In this document: piece by piece, positions 58,881 through 64,000 of the stretch
Layout of the letters: every line of letters starts with the position of its first letter
Position numbering within the stretch: position 1 is the first letter of the stretch
Origin: Aurantiochytrium sp. KH105
Taxonomy: Eukaryota > Sar > Bigyra > Thraustochytrida > Thraustochytriidae
Assembly (NCBI GenBank): GCA_003116975.1
Contig: BGKB01000156.1
Location: forward strand, 1 to 64,000
Direction of reading: 5' to 3'
DNA length: 64,000 bases
Position numbers and translations under genes: made by a program
Notes under the pieces: model-generated
The model's database searches: none
The model's input: the letters and a program-made list of their open reading frames with translations, nothing else
Told to the model about the DNA's origin: nothing

Positions 58881-59987
58881 TTATCTTCGCCCTCCTCGCG
58901 AGCGCGGTCGGCCCTGTGGCATGCGCCGCCCGCGACCAGGAGACCTCGAGCGACGCGGGGACCTCGAACGGGCCTCGCTTCGACTCGAAGGCATCTCGCT
59001 GTAGCCCGAGGGAGACCGCGAGCGTTCATCATTCCGCACAGAGGATCGACTCATAGAAGCGTCACGGTCTCGTGGAGGCGGCGGACCCCGGGAAGGTGCC
59101 GCCGTCGGGCTTCGACCAGGCGGAGCAGGAGCGCGCCCTCGCGCTACAGCCTCAAAATATTCCGCGTAAATATCGCCATATGTTCGATCCTTGTATTTTT
59201 TACGTTGTGGCCTCGAATCAGAATTCGTTGGGCTCTTGTTTCCGCTCGTGTTGCTTGGATTTACGTTTGGGGCAGGCGCGTTTGACTTTTTGTGACGCTT
59301 AATTTCCACGCGTTTGCCAAGGAGGTTTTGCATTGTCTGCTCGCTTGCCTTCTCAACGCCCTCGAGGGTCTCAAAAGTAACAAAGGCAAATCCACGGCTG
59401 CGCCGGGACTCGTCATACTTGATGACGGCCTCTTTGACATCACCGTACTGGGAAAAATGGTTCACCAGGTCCTCCTCTTTGGTTTCTGGCAAAAGTCCGC
59501 CGACAAAAATCTTTTTCTCAGGATCGTTGAACTGGGCACCAGCGCGATCCTCGGGTCGATCCTTCGCGGCACCTGTGCCGCTGGCGGAGGCGGAGGCGCC
59601 GCCAGCAGCAGCTGCTGTACCCGTGCCGCCTTCGCTTGGGCCCAGAGGTCTCTCCTTGCGAAAAGCAACCTTGACCTCGACCTCTTTGCCATCGATCTGG
59701 TGCATGTGCTGTTTGCACGCCACATCGAGGCCGTCCTCGGTGGCAAACGAGACGAATCCAAAGCAACGCGATTGGCCGGTGAAGCGATCACGCATCACCT
59801 CGGCGGCAACAATCTCGCCAAACTGTCCAAAGTAAAGCTCGAGACCTTCGTCTGTGGTTTCCCAACTTAGCCCGCCCACGAAAGCCTTAAAGTCCCCGGG
59901 CGCCGCCGCCGCCACGGGCTCGTCGCCTTCGCCACGTTCACGACCATCGTTTTCCGCCGCAGCTGTCGTTGGCTCTCCTGCCGCCAT
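58881..59987 (-). CDS. RNA-binding protein with two RRMs and an Arg/Ser-rich tail (hnRNP-like)
   Basis: Predicted protein of 368 residues from the ATG at 59985-59987. RRM1 at about 33-110 has RNP2 AFVGGL and RNP1 RCFGFVSF. RRM2 at about 160-235 has RNP2 IFVGGL and RNP1 RGFAFVTF. A Gly/Ala/Ser linker joins them. The C-terminal third is disordered: Pro-rich, then Ser-Arg and Arg-Ser-Pro repeats (RSRSPRRSRSPGRGRR) and an Arg/Gly end. The pair of RRMs with this spacing resembles hnRNP A/B, DAZAP1 or Musashi proteins, which act in splicing, export or translation control. The Arg/Ser tail points to nuclear speckles and splicing. The exact orthologue cannot be named. Single exon. Confidence 0.9.
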   Translation of the reverse strand: MAAGEPTTAAAENDGRERGEGDEPVAAAAPGDFKAFVGGLSWETTDEGLELYFGQFGEIVAAEVMRDRFTGQSRCFGFVSFATEDGLDVACKQHMHQIDGKEVEVKVAFRKERPLGPSEGGTGTAAAAGGASASASGTGAAKDRPEDRAGAQFNDPEKKIFVGGLLPETKEEDLVNHFSQYGDVKEAVIKYDESRRSRGFAFVTFETLEGVEKASEQTMQNLLGKRVEIKRHKKSNAPAPNVNPSNTSGNKSPTNSDSRPQRKKYKDRTYGDIYAEYFEAVARGRAPAPPGRSPTAAPSRGPPPPRDRDASMSRSSVRNDERSRSPSGYSEMPSSRSEARSRSPRRSRSPGRGRRMPQGRPRSRGGRR

Positions 59988-60398
59988 CCTAGATTTGCGT
60001 CGGGTCGTCAGCAGCGCTCGAGGCCGCCGCACAGCGAGCAGTTCTGGGCCCGCGACGCTCGCCGCTGCCGCCGCCGCCGCCGCCGCCGCCGCCTGGCCAC
60101 TCTCCTCCCCGTCTCACCGGCTGTCGCACAACGCGATACTCTTTTGCTTTGAGACAGCGTGAGACAGGTCGATCGATTAGCTCCTTATGCACAGAGCGGC
60201 AGAGAGTTCGCTAGGATCGATCGAAGAGGATCGATGCGAAGAGGAGCAAGGGTCGGAGGACTTGGCTTGCGAATCAAGGCGATCCTTCTTGCAAGATGAA
60301 AACGTAGTGGTATATATAATATATGCTTGCTGGCGTGTGTCGTCAAAAGTACGATTCTTTCCTTCTTCTCTTCTTAAGGGCTGCTGCTTCAACCAGAT
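59988..60398. other. Spacer between RRM and BSD genes
   Basis: About 410 bases, both neighbours on the minus strand. (GCC)n lies at about 60061-60091, close to the RRM gene start. An AT-rich ATATATAATATATG block lies at about 60313-60327. No gene seen. Confidence 0.5.
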
Positions 60399-61631
60399 TT
60401 AGATCCACTCGAAGTCCTCGACATGATCCACATCCTCCGTGCCGAGACTCGGCACTGTGAGCGTCTTTCGACTGCGCGGACTCGGGGACACGGTAGCCCA
60501 TTCATGCAGGTCCGCATCGTCCACGGAGGCCACGGAAAAGCCATCTGTTTCAGCACCGTCCGAGGTATCGCCCGCGGCGACATTGGGTTCGACGTCACAG
60601 TCCTTGAGCTTGTCCTCGGGAGCAGGGAAGAGATTCGAGTCCGCGCTTGCCTCAAAGCGACCTCGCTTGGCGTCACTCTTCTTGCTCGAGGCCAGAGATG
60701 CGGTGGGTGCAGTAGCCGAAGACGCAGTGCCCGTCGTGGGCGGTTTCGTTGCATCGTTTGCTGGCGTGGTGGCAGAAGCAGAAGAAGCTCGTTCGTCCAT
60801 GGCCTCGATGAATTGCTCGGCAAACTGAAAGGTGCGTCGCGCGCCGTTGAACAAAAGCCTCGAAACAATAGCAATGTCGCCTGCGATGTCACTATTGTTA
60901 TCCATGCTGTCCTCGCGTTCCCGCTTCATGCCCTTGCTCAGGTCCTCTGGCGTGACGACTTCTTCCTTGGCCTCGGAGCGCGAGCCTCGCGCAGGGGCAA
61001 GGCGAGACGAAGGGCGGGTCAATGTGGAGTACGCAGATTCGTCGCTCGGGTCAGCGTCGTACTCTTCACCTTTCGAAGCCCCGACACAATGCTTTTCCCA
61101 GATGAGCGTAAAGTAGACCTCCCAGAAGCGGTTGTCCGGCATGTACGAGGGCGCTAGCGTAAAGCGAAGCTTGTCAAATTCCGGAATGGCCTGAATGATG
61201 CTGCGCGCGTGCTGGTTCTGCTCCTTGGTCATCGAAAACTTGGCTGTCGTGGGTCTCCGCGCGAGAATCTTGTCGTAAGAGAAAAAGAGTTTCTTGGCGC
61301 TCGCTGGGTCTTGCATCAGTGTTTGGATGAAGCCATACGTTTCGTGCGATACGCTGGGGTCCAGCATGCCGCTCGATGCCATTCTCGCACGACTTTGCGC
61401 TTTCATCTTTTCTCCAGTGCCAGTGCGTCCCGGTTCTTGGTCCGTACGGAACGTTCGCGTCGACGGACCAGCGGCGGCGCGGGAGGCCCCGGACAATCGC
61501 TGCGACGAATGGCGCGACGCGGGGCCCTCGCCGGGACCCCTCGTTTCCGCTCCTTCATCGACGATGGTTTGCAGCAGCTCCTCCACTGACCCTCGAGCAC
61601 TCTCCATCATCGAGCTTATCCTGCCCAGCAT
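60399..61631 (-). CDS. BSD-domain protein
   Basis: Predicted protein of 410 residues from the ATG at 61629-61631. The N-terminus has a short helix (MESARGSVEELLQTIVDEGAE) and then disordered sequence. A helical region (about 92-125, SHETYGFIQTLMQDPASAKKLFF) leads to the BSD domain at about 128-182, with the FW and YF pairs (RFWEVYFTLIWEKH, 168-181) that name the family. The rest is acidic and Ser/Thr/Ala-rich. It ends DVEDFEWI-like (VDHVEDFEWI), where the conserved Trp near the C-terminus resembles short linear motifs seen in other BSD proteins. BSD domains occur in TFIIH p62, synapse-associated proteins and Dos2-like proteins. This protein is closest in layout to the SYAP/Dos2-like group, but the function is not certain. 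Confidence 0.8.
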   Translation of the reverse strand: MLGRISSMMESARGSVEELLQTIVDEGAETRGPGEGPASRHSSQRLSGASRAAAGPSTRTFRTDQEPGRTGTGEKMKAQSRARMASSGMLDPSVSHETYGFIQTLMQDPASAKKLFFSYDKILARRPTTAKFSMTKEQNQHARSIIQAIPEFDKLRFTLAPSYMPDNRFWEVYFTLIWEKHCVGASKGEEYDADPSDESAYSTLTRPSSRLAPARGSRSEAKEEVVTPEDLSKGMKREREDSMDNNSDIAGDIAIVSRLLFNGARRTFQFAEQFIEAMDERASSASATTPANDATKPPTTGTASSATAPTASLASSKKSDAKRGRFEASADSNLFPAPEDKLKDCDVEPNVAAGDTSDGAETDGFSVASVDDADLHEWATVSPSPRSRKTLTVPSLGTEDVDHVEDFEWI

Positions 61632-63489
61632 CTTTCTTGGCTGGCGGCGTCTCTGGGCCCACGCTCACAATCGACAATACCCGGCCGACCAACCAACACC
61701 CCGCCTCGCGGTCGCGCAGCAGCAGCAGACGCCGTGGACGATCTTCTCCTTCGCGCCGCTGTGCCTCCGCGCTATCCTATCCCAATGTGTCTGGATGGAT
61801 GAATGAATGGATGAATAAAAGTCTGCGCGAGCCAAGAACGCCAAAACCCGACCCGGGGCTTTCTTCTCCCGCCCCCTTTTCTCGCCCAGTGGGACGTACA
61901 CGGACCAAGCAAGCAGGCGAGAAAGCAGGCAAGAAGGCAGGCGGGAGCGGACCCGCGTCTGCGTCGCGCTCGCGGCGGGCACGTCTATGTGCCTCTGCCC
62001 GACCGACCGACCGATGGGCCGCGCGCGCGCGCGCCTCGCCTCGTCTTGCTGATCCGGGTCCGGGCGGGGCGACCGGGGCGACCGGGGCGGGCGGGCGAAG
62101 GCGCGAGCGAGCCTGCGTTTGGTTTTGATTTGGTTTGATTGATTTTGAATTCGAATTTGATTGCCATCATTTGAATCGATTCTTTATAGTTGCATTGGAT
62201 TTGACTGTGAATTGAATTTGAACTCGAGGCCTTTTTCTTTCTCTTGCTCCTTTCTTTCTTTTCTTCTTCCTTTCTTTCCCGCGGCCGTCTCTGGGCGCGC
62301 CGCCCTCCGGCTGCCTCTGGCGCGCCGCCCTCTGCGCCGCGCTTGCGTCGCGGCGCCCCGCGCGGCCCCCGCTCCCCCTCCGCCCTCTGCGCGGCCGCCG
62401 CGGTCGGGGTTCCGCACTCTGCGCGGGGGCGTGCGCGGGTTCGCCGCGCGGCCGCCACCGCAACAGTCACAGCCCCTCTGCCCCCGGGCCACGCAGAGGG
62501 CCGCAGAGGGCGGCGGGGGGCGGGAGATTTCTTCTTGCGGGGAGGGCACCTACTATACATACCACCGTGCGAGCGCGATCTTCGCGAGGCGCGAGACGCT
62601 GCAGCTCTCGCAGGCGCCATGGAAATGGTCGCAGGCCGCACCGGTCGGAGAAACAGACGCGCAATCAATCAGCGCTGGCGCTCGCGCTCCCGGAGACCGT
62701 CCGCGGCGGCGGCGGCACGCGACCCAAGCGCGCGTAGCGGCGAGTCTCTCTCTGGAGGAGGCGAGCGAGCTGGAAAGGCGTTCGTTCTCGCGCAGCTTCA
62801 CGCTCGAGCTCGAGCTCGAGCTTGGGCTACAAAAAGGGAAGGCCTTAGCGGCACCGGCAGCAGGAGCGCCGTGCCTTGCAAGTTGTCTCGTCTTGTCTTG
62901 TCTTGTCTCGTCGATTTGATCTTGCAAAGGCGACAAAGATGATGTCCACATCCACCAGCCTGACAGTGAGTGTTCATCGAGGGGGCGGGCGTCGAGGGGC
63001 GAGCGAAGGTCGGTTGGCGGCCAGGCGCGCGAGCGTGGCGTGGCATTGGCGTATAGCATTGTAGCATGGCATGGCGCGCCGTGGCAGTTTCGCCTCTGGG
63101 ACTTGGGATCAAAACCTTGCGGGTCGAAGATGGACGCTCCCTCCGCGCGCAACGGACGAGACCTGACGTGTGGGGGACCCGTGCGGTTGACGGAATGGAT
63201 GGCTGGATGGATCGATGAATGATTACGTTGTTGGACGTTGCTCTTATTGGAAAATGGCATGTTGGGGAGAGAAAGAGAAGGAGAAGTAGAAGGTGTAATG
63301 GCGACCGACGTTCTGGCTGACGTTGTTGGCAACTTGAAAACCAAGACCAAAAAAATGAGAAACGAAAACAAGACCAGATTTGAGAAAAAAAAAAGCTGCT
63401 CATTACATATCATATACCGCGCCAGCCAGACATTGAGCCAAATTTTCCAAAAAGAAAGAAAGAAAGGAAGGAAGAAAAGAAAAAAGGGA
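61632..63489. other. Spacer between BSD and LSG1 genes
   Basis: About 1.86 kb without a supported gene. It has AAGCAGGC-type units at 61905-61945, CCGA repeats near 62000-62012, GCGACCGGG repeats at about 62063-62085, a TTTC-rich pyrimidine tract at 62229-62280, very GC-rich DNA at 62280-62520, and TTGTC repeats at about 62883-62915. AAAGAAAG purine sequence lies at 63450-63487, next to the LSG1 stop. Open frames here are Arg/Ala/Pro-rich on both strands. Confidence 0.45.
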
Positions 63490-64000
63490 TCACTTGGACG
63501 CACTAGGCGCGATGCCCTTGTGCTCGACGCGGGTAAAGGTCTTGCCTTGATTGTTCTTGCCAGCCTGCTTGGCCGCAAAAAAGGTCCCGCCTCCATATGG
63601 ATCCGGGTCCCGAGCCTTGCGGTGCTTGCGCCCATGGCGACGCTTGGTGCGCGACTTGAGTGCGGTAGGATCCGACTTGGTCGTCTCGTCGTAAATGAGC
63701 TGATCGTCAGCATCAGTGCCTGCAAGCTCGAGCATCTCCAGCTGCGCCTCGAGACTCTCGTCAAGAATCGTGGCATCCACACCGCTACCAACGGCAAAAT
63801 CCGCGCCATCGTTGTCGTCGTCGTCGTCGACCTCAAGATCCTCGCGATTCGCGCCAGTATCAGACCCAACGGGCGGCACAGGAGCCCGACCCGCTAGCGT
63901 CGCCGATGTTGGCACGTCGAGCGAAGGGGGTGGGCAGCAATAGCAAAGCTTGCCGCGCACGAAATCCTTGAGCATAATACGAGCACCGTACGCCTCGTTG
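63490..64000 (-). CDS. LSG1: LSG1-like ribosome-biogenesis GTPase, C-terminal part, cut by the window edge
   Basis: LSG1 is a cytoplasmic circularly permuted GTPase that releases NMD3 from the pre-60S subunit. Only about 169 C-terminal residues are in the window; the GTPase domain lies beyond the right edge. The frame is open to the edge and reads NEAYGARIMLKDFVRGKLCY then CCPPP, which matches the conserved LSG1 block after the GTPase domain (RxxLKDYVxGKLxYxxPPP type). It continues with an acidic region (DDDDDNDGADF), helices, and a basic C-terminal tail (SRTKRRHGRKHRKARDPDPYGGG) ending GIAPSASK. The Met at 63975 is internal, not the start. Assignment depends on this short block, so a related GTPase is possible. 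Confidence 0.75.
   Translation of the reverse strand, partial: NEAYGARIMLKDFVRGKLCYCCPPPSLDVPTSATLAGRAPVPPVGSDTGANREDLEVDDDDDNDGADFAVGSGVDATILDESLEAQLEMLELAGTDADDQLIYDETTKSDPTALKSRTKRRHGRKHRKARDPDPYGGGTFFAAKQAGKNNQGKTFTRVEHKGIAPSASK

Noticed and set aside
62553-63869. 438-codon minus-strand frame overlapping the LSG1 end
   Set aside because: Out of frame with the LSG1 block and runs through repeats; no domain.

Overview
The window looks like nuclear DNA of a GC-rich, gene-dense and intron-poor unicellular eukaryote, most likely a heterotrophic stramenopile of the thraustochytrid/labyrinthulomycete type. This assignment is inferred from gene content, not from a database match. Points in favour: long single-exon genes, two genes with short GT-AG introns, an AP2-type transcription factor of the kind common in stramenopiles and plants, a flagellar central-pair protein (SPAG17/PF6 family) implying motile zoospores, a complete set of eukaryotic organelle genes, and no plastid gene.

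Layout. 0-1.4 kb: GTP cyclohydrolase I. 1.4-6.4 kb: an AT-richer stretch with several families of degraded repeats and one small secreted/membrane protein gene. 6.4-18.5 kb: a gene-poor, GC-rich 12-kb stretch packed with tetranucleotide and other simple repeats. 18.5-64 kb: a dense block of about twenty genes on both strands: AP2 factor, MIC60, a membrane-anchored GH92 glycosidase, Golgi SNARE GS28, SPAG17, ARP4, RPB10, two unrecognised proteins, a membrane-bound cupin_8/JmjC oxygenase, a tandem pair of unknown paralogues, a mitochondrial dienoyl-CoA isomerase, TEX9, a mitochondrial beta-carbonic anhydrase, a START protein, a PH-membrane-SEC14 protein, a four-domain VOC protein, a small basic protein, a two-RRM protein, a BSD protein and the C-terminal end of the ribosome-biogenesis GTPase LSG1, cut by the right edge.

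Genes working together. Several neighbours are divergent over short intergenic spacers and share a theme: GH92 and GS28 are both Golgi-type proteins 498 bases apart, and ARP4 and RPB10 are both nuclear transcription/chromatin proteins 337 bases apart. Mitochondrial functions recur (MIC60, ECH1-like, carbonic anhydrase), as do lipid-handling functions (START, SEC14). SPAG17 and TEX9 are cilium-associated families. Two genes, RPB10 and carbonic anhydrase, need splicing to give a family-like protein; every other CDS is modelled as one exon.

Most novel-looking items: the tandem paralogue pair at 41.6-44.5 kb, the altered active-site motif in the GH92 enzyme, the membrane-spanning PH-SEC14 architecture, the four-fold VOC protein, the secreted/membrane cupin_8 enzyme, and the degenerate repeat array at 2.8-3.4 kb. 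No mobile element with a recognisable transposase, no CRISPR array, no rRNA and no convincing tRNA was seen.
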